A DNA stretch of 64,000 nucleotides from Diploptera punctata (GCA_030220185.1 JASPKZ010003845.1:1311501-1375500), one strand, 5' to 3'; shown: positions 11,060-22,800, counted from the first letter of the stretch. The notes: generated by a model not told the origin, from the sequence alone. Numbers and translations: made by a program.

Positions 11060-11480
11060 GTATCGGCCGCGGTGGTCTAGTGGTTATGCTCCTTGCCTCT
11101 GGTCCCGAGGGTCGCGGGTTCAAATCCGGCCGGGGTCGATGGATTTTTTAGGGTGGAAAAATCCAAGGAGCAAAGTCCTGCGGGAGGGACATTAAGCCGT
11201 GGGTCCCGAGTCTGAAGATTTTCAGGTTCGTAAAAAATCCGTAAGCATGAATGAAAAGGCCTCTAAGCAATATTTACCGAATTTTCCCGTCCTAGTACTA
11301 CCTTGGTTTCCTAGATGTTAGTGTGAGGCGGAACGCTGACCACAGACCACTCAAAAGACATCTATACGAAAACAAGTGTAATTAAATTAGTATGGTTCAA
11401 ATTCTTCCCTATAGGGTGAGAGCGCTTAAATCTCTGTTAAGGGAAACATGGGCTTACAAGATACAAGAAATAGAAGATAT
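11060..11480 (+). repeat. SINE-A, full copy with target duplication
   Basis: The tRNA-like head has an A box (TGGTCTAGTGGTTA) and a B box (GGGTTCAAATCC), then a body with GATGGATTTTTTAGGG, CGGGAGGGACATTAAGCC and CCGTGGGTCCCGAGTC. The same body occurs at 45868 and 58049. ACTTCACAAAT flanks the copy at 11049-11059 and 11481-11491, an 11-bp target-site duplication that fixes both ends. Pol III transcription and LINE-driven retroposition are the family rule. Confidence 0.88.
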
Positions 11481-11835
11481 ACTTCACAAATTTCGTGTTT
11501 TTCACGATACCAGGTTTCAAACAGAATTCCGTTCATCTTCAGTCAAATCTCCGGCCATAAGCAGTACTGCCAATCGAGCCAACAATAATATATCATGACA
11601 TGAAAGTTAGTACAACTGATTCTATTCGATGTTTAACCGGTTTTAAAATATTGTATTCTATATTTAACCGGTCCGGAAACCAAAGCCCCAAGGTCCGGAT
11701 CCAGTCCACCGTCTGCCAATTGGTGATCCCTACAATACCTACATTTACTATTCGATTTTGTACTTGAACAGTCATTAAATCTTTATAGGATGAAAAACGC
11801 CTATAGCTCAAATATATTAATAAGCTGTTAGTTTA

Positions 11836-12180
11836 TGCCCATGGTGTATTAGTATTAGGAGAAAGCGAGGAGATACTAGGGAACAGGATGGACACACTCT
11901 TCAGTGACACTGAGAAATTGAGAGTGGGATAAAATATCAATGGAACTAAATATAGGCCTATCTTCACACTATATATAATGGAAATAGAGAATTAATGAAA
12001 ATTGAAATAAATTTTGAAGAAATAGCCGAATTCAAATACCTAGTAGCAAAAATTACTACTTAGATTGAGTTAAAGAAAGAAATTACTCCATAAATATAGG
12101 CTCAATTCTGGAAACGCATGTTATTATGCATTACAGGGATTTAATGGTATTATATGTTAAGAAAATATTACGGATATTTC
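11836..12180 (+). mobile_element. LINE-C internal fragment (after RT catalytic motif)
   Basis: Translation gives VLVLGESEEILGNRMDTLF and, after stops, AEFKYLVAKIT and the NSGNACYYALQG block that LINE-C also shows at 40300-40600 on the minus strand (there VVLLGDSEEIL). It starts just after the position of the YADD motif and stops before the C-terminus. Several stops and frameshifts. Confidence 0.7.
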
Positions 12181-12189
12181 AGTATAAAG

Positions 12190-12780
12190 TAATGTTGTTT
12201 TTTAAACAAAATTTTATTTGAAACATTTTTCTGAAAAGAAATTAAACTAATTTTCACAGTACTATCATTAGATTCTATAGTCTTGAGCCATCTTTTGTCC
12301 CCAATTCGGGCGGCAGTTTGAGCAACGGATAAAAAATATGCGTCACAATGTTATTTATCGATGCTCTTGAAAAAACCAGACTCAATTCAAAGCTGGTGGA
12401 AAAGAATAAATTGCACGATGTTTTGCATCAACCGACTAAGCGCCATTAAGAGATGCCATCTGTTGCGCTGGCTCATGAAATTAGTGTACGCCAACAGCGC
12501 CAAATATTTCAATATAACCTTATTATTAAATAAAAATCTAACGTCATCAGTCCTGTCAGTGTATTTTGCAACAAGCAGCTATGAAACTAGATCTTCATAA
12601 TGCTAAACTAAATTTTGAATCATGCAGCTAAATGATAAATGTTCTCGCTCTTAGATTGTCTATGCATAACTAAGTATATTATCATATAAGTGATTATCAA
12701 GTCAGAAATAATTAAATAGCTATTGTTACAGTTTAAAATGTAAAAAAAAATTAAACTTATTTTTCTCGAAACTTAGATAA
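12190..12780. other. AT-rich interval, nothing assigned
   Basis: One 79-codon frame (12361-12600) with no recognised motif. No repeats shared with other parts of the window were noticed. Confidence 0.5.
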
Positions 12781-12995
12781 TGGCTCATAGCCGGTTGATG
12801 CCTCACGCCGTCCAATTTAACCCTTGAGGTATCGTATTTAAATCTATGACATGGGATCCACGGTCTTACTTCTCTTCCGAAAGAAGCCATATTTTGGACT
12901 TTATCGTCTTTAAAAATCCTACTAATCCGACCGAATCTCGGAATAAATGATTAGCATTAGACCACCCGTATCTATTGTCGCATGAGAAGTGCAGT
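12780..12995 (-). repeat. eroded SINE-like fragment
   Basis: Blocks such as CTTACTTCTCTTCCGAA and TTTAAAAATCC..CCGACCGAATCTCGG have the layout of the body and tRNA-like head of an insect SINE read on the minus strand, but the B box is badly degraded and there is no second copy here. Confidence 0.3.
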
Positions 12996-13385
12996 TGGTA
13001 GCATTTGAACACACATGTATTTTGAAAAACAAAAAATAAGCGATAGCGTACAAGTAATTCATTAACAACTAGACATTATCGGTTGTTTCCACCTCACTGG
13101 GTTGCCATAGTAACTCACAAAACAGCCTAGTAGTTTGTCTAACCACCGCAGGATAACGTTGTACGAGTTTTACTATCATTTTATTACTCAAGAAGACTCC
13201 ACCTAGAAAATTAAATGCATCAACTGAAAGAAACGTAAATATCACGTGATCTTGACCTGTATTTAAAATTCCTTACGTAGAAAAGTGATGTCCATACAGT
13301 GAGTGCAACAAGTACTCATATCCCATGAGATTTAATACATCTAAAATGCATTGTAAATCACAATTTAGGTTATGTAGTAAAATTA

Positions 13386-13386
13386 A

Positions 13387-13428
<42 letters not shown>
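13386..13428 (+). repeat. (AT)n microsatellite
   Basis: About 20 AT units directly left of a foldback element. Confidence 0.95.
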
Positions 13429-13431
<3 letters not shown>

Positions 13432-13645
13432 TAAGTACTTGATGTATCAGTCGTCCTCAATTAAAATGGCGTTCTGTTTTTAAAAAACTTCGTTAATTAT
13501 TAAAACCATGTAGTATCTAATGACATGCCGATGGCGGAATGTGTTCTGTAAGGTCTACATGGTTTTAATTAGCAATTGACGAAGTTTTTCAAACAGAAAT
13601 TCATTTTAACTGAGGACGACTGATACATAAGGTACTTATTTTAAT
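13428..13645. mobile_element. foldback element, ~85-bp inverted arms
   Basis: Left arm 13428-13513 (AAAATAAGTACTTGATG.., CAGTCGTCCTCAATTAAAA, TTAAAACCATGTAG) is inverted at 13550-13645 (CTACATGGTTTTAATTA.., GAGGACGACTGATACA, GTACTTATTTT). The loop is about 36 bases. It has no coding potential. AAAATAAGTAC..GTCCTCAA resembles the ends of the palindromes at 43174 and 45545. Confidence 0.75.
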
Positions 13646-13770
13646 ATATTTTTTTTAATTTTACCAAGTGATTTTGTCATTAAATACATTTTCAAGGAGC
13701 TATTATAGTCTATCAAATACAAATAATACAAAAGTATAATCTGTAAGTTAATACAGTTAGTAACAATATT

Positions 13771-14060
13771 ATGATGACCCTGTAGAAGATTTCCGGGCTG
13801 TTGGCCGTGGTCTTGAGGCATGTAGTTCCCCGACGTTTCGCCAGAGACTGCGTCCGGCATCCTCAAGGGTTGTCTTGAGACATTTCTCAAATCGTCGAAT
13901 GTATCTGTAGATTTCCTCCCCGTAGATGCGACTAATATATTGACTTAGTTATCTCAAGACAACCCTTGAGGATGCCACACGCAGTCTCTGGCGAAACGTC
14001 GGTGAAATACAAGTCTCAAGACCACGACCAACAGTTCGGAAATCTTCTACGAGATCATAA
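13771..14060. mobile_element. paired inverted Penelope-type terminal repeats without a body
   Basis: Arms of about 105 bases (13771-13883 and 13951-14060) are inverted copies with a ~67-base spacer. Each contains CCCTTGAGGATGCC, a CAGTCTCTGGC stem and GCGAAACGTCGG. This layout, a GAGGA box, a small hairpin and GAAAC, is that of Penelope-element terminal repeats, which often carry a hammerhead ribozyme; here the core C is replaced by T. No RT or endonuclease sequence remains between the arms. Confidence 0.55.
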
Positions 14061-14389
14061 TAATAACTCCGGCCGTGCAAGCCTAAGTCAATATAGTAAC
14101 AATATTGTTCATACAGCTTATATTTTTGTTAATTTTAGGCCTATTTATGTTTTAAAATTGATACTTAGCCGCGTATGACATTGAATTTTATATTGTAGCA
14201 CGTTTAATTTAATTTGGAAAACCAATAATTACTTAAGCATAGCAACATGGATGGAACTAGAATGCAACATTCTTGTTCATACACTCAAAGAATACTGTGT
14301 CTGTCCTATGTGTGTTTGTAAATAAATGTTGCGCTACCCACTTAAGTGGACGAGTAGAGAGGGTTGGCGCACTTGCTTCATTTGTGTAA

Positions 14390-15357
14390 ACATTGGAGAA
14401 GGGAATGCAGTTAAGTACCTTGCTTTAAGAGGTAAATCACTGAGGAAAATAGGCAATATAGTAGCCAAATCACATGTAACTGTACAGTACATAGTTAACA
14501 AGTTCAAGTATGAAGGTACCATAGAAAATTTTCAGCAAAAAGGTAGAGAAAAAGTAATAAAAGAAAGAGAAGAACTTTTATACTCAGACATGTTAGAGCA
14601 CATCCTCAGATTAGTGTCCCGGAACTTAGGTACATGTTGAAAGAAGTGTCCAGAAAGCAAAAGAGTAATCAGACAGTTCATCGTGTGCTGAGATCGCATA
14701 ATTATCATGGCCGCTGACCGCGAAAAAGGGCATATATAAGTGAACAAAATTGTGCTGCAAGATTACTCTTTGCAAAAGAGCATTTAAACAAATCACAGGA
14801 GTTTTGGGATCATATAATTTGGTCCGATGGAAGCAAAATAAAACCTTTTGGATCGGATGGTATGATAAACATTTGGAGGAAACGCAACACTGCTGATAAG
14901 GTGAATACTCTTCCGACTGTGAAACATAGAGGAGGTTCAGTTATGATCTGGGCCTGTATGTCTTCAAGTGGGGTTGGAAACCTGCACTTCATTGACAGAA
15001 TAATGGATTGGTGGCATTACAACAGGATAGTGAAGGAACATGTAAAGTAAAGTGTCGTAAAAATGGGACTGGGACAGAATTACATACTCCAACAAGACAA
15101 TGACGGTAAACATACTGCAGACATTAACAAGCATTGGCTGATCTGGAACGTTCCGAAACAGCTGAGAACACCTGCACAGTCAGCTGATATAAATCCAATA
15201 GAGATTCTTTAGGCTGAGTTGAAGAAAAATGTCCGTAAAAGGAAAGGGACTTCAAAAGAAGAGGTAAAACATTTCGTTAGAGAAGAATGGGATAAAATCA
15301 CACCTGATACAATAAAACAATGGTTAACTCAATTCAACGACGATGCCAAGCAGTGAT
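14390..15357 (+). pseudogene. Tc1-like (DD34E) transposase pseudogene
   Basis: An N-terminal helix-turn-helix is readable (YLALRGKSLRKIGNIV..SHVTVQYIVNKF). After frameshifts near 14637 and 14716 the catalytic core follows: IIWSDGSKI (first D), HRGGSVMIWACMSSSGVG, LQQDNDGKHTA (second D) and ADINPIE (E). The second D and the E are separated by 34 residues, the Tc1 spacing. A stop replaces the Trp expected after NPIEIL (TAG near 15212), and another stop follows HVK at 15048. The end reads TPDTIKQWLTQF. Terminal inverted repeats could not be defined. Not functional as read. Confidence 0.85.
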
Positions 15358-15359
15358 TA

Positions 15360-15905
15360 AAGCTAAGGGGTACTCTACTAAGTATTAAATCAAGATATTG
15401 TTCTATGTTTTGGTTTTGTGTTTTAAGTGTCTGAACAGAAATGTTGCAAACAAGTGAATGTTTAATTTCGCTGGATTAGTTTTAATTATATTTTTAATAG
15501 AAATAATTGCAATAGATAATTAATTTGATTAAGAATAGGTGTGTTAGGCTGTTATGATACTCTGAAATGATAATAGAAATAAATCACATTTCGGATTATA
15601 GAAAATTTACTTTATATCACAAAATCTCAGCTGTATGGACTAGAATGTTACTAACTGTATGTTTAGATTAATGTCACATCAATAAAAAATATACAACATT
15701 TCCAGTAATATTAAACAGAAAAATATTTATTATATCAGTCATACAAACAAAAAGTATCGATACACCTTAAACACATTTTCAGAAAAAAATCGTTAATTCA
15801 GGAATGGCATGAAAGAGGTTCTTTTGGAAAAATGAAGAACTCTGTGCCCTGAAATCACATCGATATAAGTGGGCTAATGCAATAAGAAACATGAAACAAT
15901 GTTTA
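15360..15905. other. AT-rich interval, nothing assigned
   Basis: Probably includes the 3' flank of the Tc1 element. No inverted end or target duplication was found. Confidence 0.4.
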
Positions 15906-15914
15906 TTTTTTATT

Positions 15915-16240
15915 TGTCCACCCGGCGGTTCATGGCCATGTGGACATGAGCTCTCTATAAATCCATATCATCTCGTCCAACAAAGTTTTAATGCTGAGTA
16001 TGTTGCAGTCTGGACGAGGCACTTCTCTATTTATTCTGTTGTTAATTATTGAGTTGTAAAATTTACTACCCTAAAATCAAGGTTAATATTATTCTCCCAC
16101 CTTATTTTGGCAGTTTTCCGCAGGTTTTCCTAGTTGTAGTTTTCATGTCCTCGTTTCATTCTTCATTCTTGCCACAACAAATCTCCATGGCAATCTTTCG
16201 AGACTTTTACCACAATATTTACATATTAAATGTACATCTA
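15915..16240 (-). mobile_element. LINE-C 3' end, diverged
   Basis: GGTTCATGGCC..GTGGACATGAGCTCTC near 15927-15955 is the LINE-C terminus; TTAATATTATTCTCCCACC, GTTTTCCGCAGG and CTTCATTCTTGCCAC follow in the family order. About 100 bases between 15960 and 16070 do not match and may be a later insertion. Confidence 0.6.
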
Positions 16241-17035
16241 AGATCTTTTCATTGTTAACTTCAAAGCAATAAAGCAAAAGTTCCTTATTCGCGTTTTCAT
16301 TATTTGCGGGTTAAAAAATTGCGACACAGTTCCTGTATTCGCGGCTAAAAATTTCTTTATTCGCGGATCCAGTCGGTATATTAAAAGATTTAGTATCCTT
16401 ACACACCGGTAACTTTTTTTTTACTGCACGCACGTACCAAGGCGACTTTTACAAAGAGCAATTCAAACCAAATGGACAAATTAATGTCAAAGTGAAACAA
16501 ACCTTATTGTCACTAAGCCTAAAGTTCGTTGTTAAAAGCTACCACCGTCGTATTTCACGCGCCGCTATGCCTGTCATAAATGCCGCCCTCGCCATTATCG
16601 GTGTTTTATTGTTTCAACTTGTCATTCGTTGCAATAATTTTGATTGAATAACACGTGTCTCTTCTGCTTTTTTGCCAATTTATAATGTCGAGTAAAAGGA
16701 AAGAAAATTAGTCCGAAGCGGAAAATATTGTTGCAGCTTAAAGTAAAAACAGAAATGCTTGACCGTTTACGCGTTAGGGAGTTGTTTACGTCCATATCAC
16801 ACGGTTTCAATGTTAAAGAATCTACTGTATGATTCATCAAGAAATCCGAAGATAAAATAAGGAATTCAATTCTATCGCTGAATTCACAGCTGGATATCAA
16901 TCTGAATTGAAAGATCGTTTAAAAGCGGCAAAACAGGAACAAATTAGCTATTTAACTTTTATAGGAATTAATCACTGTGTGGTTTAATATATGGTGAAAT
17001 TAAATGTTTCTTACCTCTCCTCATAAATATTTTCT

Positions 17036-17082
17036 AAGTTAATCGCGATTTCGAGACTATAACTGTTTCATCATCAGAACTT
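17036..17082 (-). ncRNA. hammerhead-ribozyme-like motif in PLE1 left terminal repeat
   Basis: On the minus strand: AAGTT, core CTGATGA, one T, stem GAAAC with loop AGTTATA and GTCTC, then GAAA, a tiny T/CGCG/A stem III, T at the expected cleavage position and AACTT, which pairs with AAGTT to close stem I. One mismatch (A-C) in stem II. The single T between core and stem II departs from the classical fold. Confidence 0.6.
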
Positions 17083-17550
17083 TTTTGGCGACTGGTGTTA
17101 TGTCGATCGGAAGAAACTCTTCTTCTTCCCTCTTTGAGCAGAAAATAACAAGTGGACATCCTTTGATTTTCAAATTTTGGAGTAGATACGTTGACGACGT
17201 AATTGCTGTTGTGGATCACAAGCAAATAGAGGATGATTTAAAGCTGTTGAACATTCAGAGTAGAACTATAAAATTTACCATGGAAACTGAAAATAAAAAA
17301 GACAAATCCCATTTTTAGATCTCACTTTAAGAAGAAATGAAGAAAATAAGATAGAATTTGGAATTTATAGAAAGAACACACATATTGACAACTATATTAA
17401 AGCTTCAAGATTCAACCATTTTGCTCACAAAGAGGCAGTATTCAATAGTTTGACACATATATTGGTAAATACACCTATGAGCAAAGAAAACTATGAAAAA
17501 GAAAAAGAACACATAATTAATGTTGCAATAGATAACGGTTATGAACAAAA

Positions 17551-17790
17551 TATCCATCCATAGTAATTCTGCCCGAAGGCAGGTCCTTCACTGCAATCAT
17601 AGCATTTTCATGCTATGCTTGCAGCTTTACTAGGGAATTGTGTAGGTGTGGTAGCTTCCCGTTGCTTTCCATACCGGTGAAGGATGATGATGATAATGAT
17701 AATGGTAAAGTTGATAATGATAAGGATGATGACCATATGATTTCGGGGACCGTTTGGGCCTTAAAATTTTCTTGACATTTGTCTTAAATA
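17551..17790 (-). repeat. SINE-B, 5'-truncated, inside PLE1
   Basis: It matches 39763-39995 (GGCAGAATTACTATGGATGG at the 3' end, GGGAAGCTAC, an ATC-rich tract, GGTCCCCGAAATCATATGG). The tRNA-like head present in the other copy is absent. AAATAT at each border is a weak target duplication. The insertion separates the RT tail from the GIY-YIG linker of PLE1. Confidence 0.75.
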
Positions 17791-18385
17791 TGGTACACAA
17801 GAAAATAAATAAATTCAAAAGACAAAAATTAATAAATGAAAGCACACTTATAAAAGAAAAAAGAAAATTCAAGAAATTCACTTATCATCCATTGAAACAC
17901 TATAAATTTTTTAAAAAATCAAAAAGTTTAATATAAGATTAGCACCAAAGAATGAATACAGCCTTAATAGGATAATTAAAACCAATAAAAATGAAAAAAA
18001 TTGAAAACGAAAACAAATCAGGAATTTATAAGATCAAATGCAGTGATTGTGACAAAATTTATATTGGAAAAACGAAAAGAAAATTTGAAAACAAGGGTGA
18101 AAGAACATCTTAGAAACATAAAAAATTAAGAAGTGGAAAAGTCAGCGGTAGCTGCTCATGCTTGGTCCGAAAAACATTTAATTGGATCAAAAGCCAGTCT
18201 AATTAAACAAATAGACAAACAAAAGGAACTCACGGTTTGGAAAAGATCTACATTCAGAAAAACAAAAGAAAACTTATGAAATTCGAAATTCCCGCAAATT
18301 TTGACGTGATCCAGAGGTTCATCGGTCCACCAACAGAGGGAAGAAGAAGAGTTTCTTTCGATCGACATAACACCAGTCGCCAACA

Positions 18386-18432
18386 AAGTTCTGATGATGA
18401 GACAGTTATAGTGTCGAAATCGCAATCAACTT
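18386..18432 (+). ncRNA. hammerhead-ribozyme-like motif in PLE1 right terminal repeat
   Basis: On the plus strand: AAGTT, CTGATGA, T, GAGAC-AGTTATA-GTGTC, GAAA, T/CGCA/A, then TC at the expected cleavage position and AACTT pairing with AAGTT. One G-G mismatch in stem II lies at the same pair that is A-C in the left copy, so the parent stem was probably perfect (GAGAC/GTCTC). Confidence 0.6.
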
Positions 18433-18524
18433 AGAAAATATTTATGAGCAGAGGTAAGAAACATTTAATTTCACCACAAATTAACTAACTTATTTAAACC
18501 CTTGCCTAAGCCTGACAGTAATAA

Positions 18525-19072
18525 CACTGGTCAACATGATTTTTGTCTCATAAGTACCAATAGTTGTACTTAATGCAGTTTTTTTATCGCGTTTCCAAAT
18601 ATGTATTCGGAATTTCTCCATCACCTACAATTTTTTTATTTCAATTTCAATTAATGGATTTAAATAATTATTTTTTTAATAAACTCATCTCATCCATTTG
18701 TCCATTGTAAAATAAAACGGGGAACACTTCCATCATGAGATTTCAGCTATGGAAAAGAGATATTAAGGCAAATGGAATCCTATTATGCTGGCCGATTATT
18801 GTTGGATCATCAAGAGGGATGCTCCACAGGCGAAATATAGCAGAAAATCGTCATTTCTTACTTTGTAGGTGAGTCCGAATGTTCGAATATTGTGCAGTTA
18901 CGAATGTAGAAAATATTAAAGTGTTTGAAATTATAAATGCCTGTACCTCGAAAACCTTGCGTGATTGAGAAAAAACCGATATCATATTTGAATTCAGGAG
19001 AAAAGATACTATCAGAATAACATATTTTTTCTTTCTGAGACAAAAAAAAAGTTTATTTTTTGTTGCTCAGTG
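18525..19072. mobile_element. non-autonomous DNA transposon, TAA target (copy 1)
   Basis: Inverted ends CACTGGTCAAC and GTTGCTCAGTG are bracketed by TAA at 18522-18524 and 19073-19075. A second copy (28355-28900) has the same ends with TTA duplications. Three-base TWA targets fit PIF/Harbinger, but no transposase is present, so the superfamily is inferred from target only. The frame at 18858-19043 has no recognised domain. Confidence 0.8.
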
Positions 19073-19429
19073 TAATTAACATAAATTGTTCAAAATCTCT
19101 CATTAAATGATTTCATTTTGATAATTTTTATTTTACTTTGTAACCTTGGAACGTATCCCCTATATACCCTTACAAATTACCATTCCATATTTCTATTTTT
19201 GCGGAACATATCCCCTGCCAATAAGGAGCTTTTACTGTACAGAGATAGTATTGAACACACTATGTGGATGAATATGAAAATATGTTAGCCGCGTTAATAA
19301 GCTCATACATTATTGATGAAAACTGAACACGCGAGGCGGGACTTATGTTTAGATTGAACCTCTCGTGATTTTCTGGATTCAAATCACCTCGCATCCACCG
19401 GACGAAAGCGCGTGGCTTTATATCCCACC

Positions 19430-19655
19430 AAGGAACTTTACACCATTGTATTACCGAAACATCCGTTGAAATTTCTCCCGAAGAAGCGTTGTGATGTACC
19501 AAGGCCGTCCAAAAAATCTGCCGCTTTTAACTGGAAGGAACTAAAATCCAACGTCAAATCTCTCATTTAAACTATAAGGGAATAATACAACTCCTGACTT
19601 GGTGGATTGGATAACCCTAAGAACCTGCCCCCGCGTTAACCAGCAAAATCGGATC
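19430..19655. repeat. dispersed repeat H fragment
   Basis: TCTGCCGCTTTTAAC, GTGATGTACCAA..CCGT and the CAAGTCNGG..TTGTATTATT..CCT block (inverted) also occur at 51140-51430. The unit is unclassified. Confidence 0.4.
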
Positions 19656-19824
19656 ATTCGTCATCATCATCCTAAGACGCGACAACTTCAAAGGTGAAAG
19701 TTTTGGCCTTCTCAACAATCCTCCCCATGCCAATCTGTCTCTTGCCATATTCAAGTTAGTCACATTAATTTTCTTTAGATCGTTCATTGTGTGATCTTCC
19801 CATCATATATTCAGTCTTCCAACT
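19655..19824 (-). mobile_element. LINE-D C-terminus, distal half (beyond hAT insertion)
   Basis: The minus strand reads GRGVGRLNI, a stop, WEDHTMNDLKKINVTNLN and MARDRLAW, then a GGATGATGATGACG tail. It continues directly the frame that stops at the hAT insertion at 22885 (WKPIGGRG), so the two blocks are one LINE. The ATG-type 3' tail is typical of arthropod RTE-like LINEs. Confidence 0.8.
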
Positions 19825-19832
19825 CCTCTGCC

Positions 19833-22800
19833 CATGGCCGTAGCGAGGTGGGTGCAGGAGAATGCGCTTGCGCCCCCTTGATTTTCGACCAATTAACACT
19901 AGATAGAATGAGATTTTCTTCTGTCAGAAATTATGTGCAAGATGTTAAACATAGATGTAAAAATTTAAAAAAATACATATATTAGTAAGCCCGTCAAACC
20001 CAATCGATGTGAAATATAAATTTATCAAGTACCTGCCCCAGTGGACATAAGCATCGCCAGTACTACAAAAAATTCTAAATATCCATTATGAACGGCTAAC
20101 GCAGCATTCACTTCTGGAATATCAGTTGACTACCTGAGTTTGTTTTTCGACGCCTAGACGTTTGTAGAAACTTCACCTCTCCTTGACTCTTCATTGGGTG
20201 CACACACTTCTGTAATGAATGCCTTTTTTTTTTACAGCCTTATATTGGCCAACGCCCACTTAAGCCTACCGTGATTGGTCGCATTTTTTAGTTCGTTCGA
20301 TAGGCTCAAATAATTATCCAATTGACATATTTTTTACTCGAAGGTTCTAGACTCATGCTTTTACGTTTAACTACGCGTATTCGTGCGTGTATACGAAAAA
20401 ATTGATATAAGAAAATTCTTTGGTAAGTACCTACACAAGTTGTATCATTGCAACATTATTTTTTCCCGGATAGTTTAGAATGAATCACATCCGAAGAAGA
20501 GGATTTACCCACAATTTATCCACCTATCAATATTAGCAGCTGGATGGGAAACAGAGATGATAAAGTGAAAATTCTGACAAACTGCTAGACTCCACCCGAA
20601 AGCTACAATTTTGGCAAAGATGCTGAACATTTAAAACGGAAATTCAAGCATTGTTGGATCCAACAGTATTCACCCTGACTAAAGTAATCCGCAGGACTCA
20701 AATGTGCACTCTGTATATATTGTGTTCTACACTACCCACATATTGTGAGGGACATTAAAGGGTCATTCATAGAGAGGCCCTTCCAGAAGTTTTTCAAAAT
20801 GCATGAATTCGCCAAAAAAAACTTTGTGAGTGCCGCTGGAATGTGGAAACTGCGCAGTCAGCACGCTTGTTTTTAAGTTAGGTCTCTGTTAACCAAAAAC
20901 TCGTAACTGGCTATAAGAAGATTGCGGCGGATAACTTTAAATATTTGTCTTCCACCTTGGATACCATTATCTTTTGTGAGTTGCCTGACTTGCATTTAAG
21001 GGGCGAAACACTGGGCGAAGGCGTCTTCAGGGACTTGATTCAGTGGGGAATTGATGCCGGTGATATGAGCTTAAAACCTCATTTAAACGCCAAGAATGCT
21101 ACCTACTTTTCTCCACAAATTAAAAATGAATTGATTGAATTATGTGAATTCAGGTAAAGAAAATTATTGCGGATGATGTAAAAAAATGCCAGCGCTTACA
21201 GTGTTTCAGCTGATAAAAGCTGTGACATTTTTGGAAATGAACAATTGTCTATTCGTGTGCGGTTTGTTTCATGAGAAACTAAATAAAATTCAAGAAGAGT
21301 TTTTTGGGCTTTGTTGAACTGAAAAGATTGGACGCCCAATCAATTGCTGCAGAAATTGAGTTTTTTTAAGAGATAGGCATTCACCCGCACAAATGCATCG
21401 GCTAGGGCTATGACGGCTGCTCAATAATGGCGGGAAAAGACAACGGGGTCAAGAAACGTCTGCGCGAGTTTTTTCCAAAATGTATTTATTTCCACTGCGC
21501 GAGCCACAAAATCATTCTTGTGGTAAATGATTTGAATAGTGTGCCCGAGGTGAGAAACACGATAGCTACAATTAAGGATATTATAAACTTTTTCGAGAGT
21601 CGAGTTGAGAAGACAGCACGTCACAAATATCCCCATGCTCTGCGAAACACGTTGGTCTCAAAAGTATAAAATGATTGGGATATTTAAGGAACACTTTTTG
21701 GAAATGATGAACGGCCTGGAATTGATTGCCGTAGAAAAAACGCACCAAAACGAAAACAAGCCAATCAGTTGCATGCTGCTGCAAGTAGAAGTACTTTCAT
21801 CTTTTGTTTGTGCCTCAGAGCAAAATATTCTAGTTATTTGGAGCCTTTTGTTAATTCGCTGCAAGCCGTGCCTATAGATTTAATTAAATTCACGGCCCAT
21901 GTTGAAAGTAATAAAAGGTTATGAGATCTCCGAAGGCATCATGAAAGAGATGGAGACTATTGCTTCTGAGCTAGGTGTAGAATGTACACTACCAAGAATA
22001 TTCAATAAGCAGACACATCGAGCTAATCCACAATGTAATCACGAAGATTACTTTAAGGTAGCCATCTTAAATCCCTACTTGATTCCTTTCACACAGCTTT
22101 GTCAGACAGATTTGGAGAACAACAGGATCCTACCTCTGAACTTAAAAGCTGTACCCTAAGAACCTAAAAACATATCAAAGATGCCCAAGCAACGGCGAGC
22201 AAAATTTCAGAGTATTATAAAATGGAGGGTTTGTCCATCAAAATTGAACTAAGCACCATATGTGGATAAAACGATGTGACAAGGATAAATAGGGTGATTT
22301 CGTTAACATCGTGGACGAGTGCGATTTTTTCATCCATCAAAAAAGCAATTGTAACATGCTTGTCTTTACCATGCACTACGGCGTCGATTGAACGCGCTTT
22401 TAGCACCCTAAGAAGAGCGAAGACATTGTGTCGTTGTACAATGACATAAAATCGCCTTAATGGTCTGTGTACGCTCAGTCTGCACGAAAAAGCTTATTAT
22501 AAATGATATTGAAAAATTCAAACAAAACGTATTTATCAAATGTTCTCAAACGAAAAGGCGAGTCTAACTGTGTGTATAGTTTTACTTTATTAGTAGCTAA
22601 AATATAGCTAATAGTTTCAAAACAATTAAGTATAAAAATTAAGAAGTAATCTTGACAAAAAATTCAATTCGCCAAAGCCTAAAATTTCTGCAATTATTTC
22701 ACTATTATTCTTCATATTTCCTCTTCAATAGCGCTATAGTTTCTTCTGAAATATATTGAGATTAGTTTAAAAAATAAAGGTAGTAGTTTTTTTTTTGTAT

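Larger units (their letters stand above)
10534..11732. mobile_element. possible non-autonomous hAT element containing later insertions
   Basis: The left end CAGGGGTCACCAATT and the reverse complement of the right end (TAGGGATCACCAATTGG) form imperfect inverted repeats of hAT style, with GGTCC/GATCCGG words inside each end. Flanking 8-mers do not match well, so the target duplication is eroded or the pairing is wrong. Inside lie a foldback element (10774-11025) and SINE-A (11060-11480). Confidence 0.4.
16957..18490 (+). mobile_element. Penelope-like element (PLE1), 5'-truncated RT plus GIY-YIG
   Basis: Inverted terminal repeats of about 150 bases (16983-17140 and 18330-18482), with roughly 30 extra bases outside the left one, bracket a Penelope body. 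The RT is truncated and begins near motif C (FKFWSRYVDDVIAVV), followed by LDLTLRRNEENKIEFGIYRK and the K-A-V-F-N-S-L-T-H block. A linker follows, then a GIY-YIG endonuclease (SGIYKIKCSDCDKIYIGKT) near 18010-18080. A SINE-B fragment interrupts the linker. Approximate repeats of AAATTARCTA..TTTAA flank the element. Frameshifts make it non-functional. Both terminal repeats carry a hammerhead-like core. Confidence 0.85.
16272..19237 (+). mobile_element. Tigger/pogo-type element copy 2, split by two insertions
   Basis: The same family as 9028-9944: the left end (AAGCAAAAGTTCCTTATTCG, first bases mutated) and right end (AATAAGGAGCTTTTACTG) abut TA on both sides. Remnants of the N-terminal domain lie at 16686-16900. 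Aligning to copy 1 shows two extra blocks: a Penelope element at about 16957-18490 and a 548-bp DNA transposon at 18525-19072. Removing them restores co-linearity (AAACAGGAA... ACCCTTGCCTAAGCCTGAC... AAATTGTTCAAAATC). Confidence 0.85.

Noticed and set aside
20570..22480. Host ZMYM1-like gene
   Set aside because: Many stops, and the inverted ends with an exact 8-bp duplication show it is a transposon.
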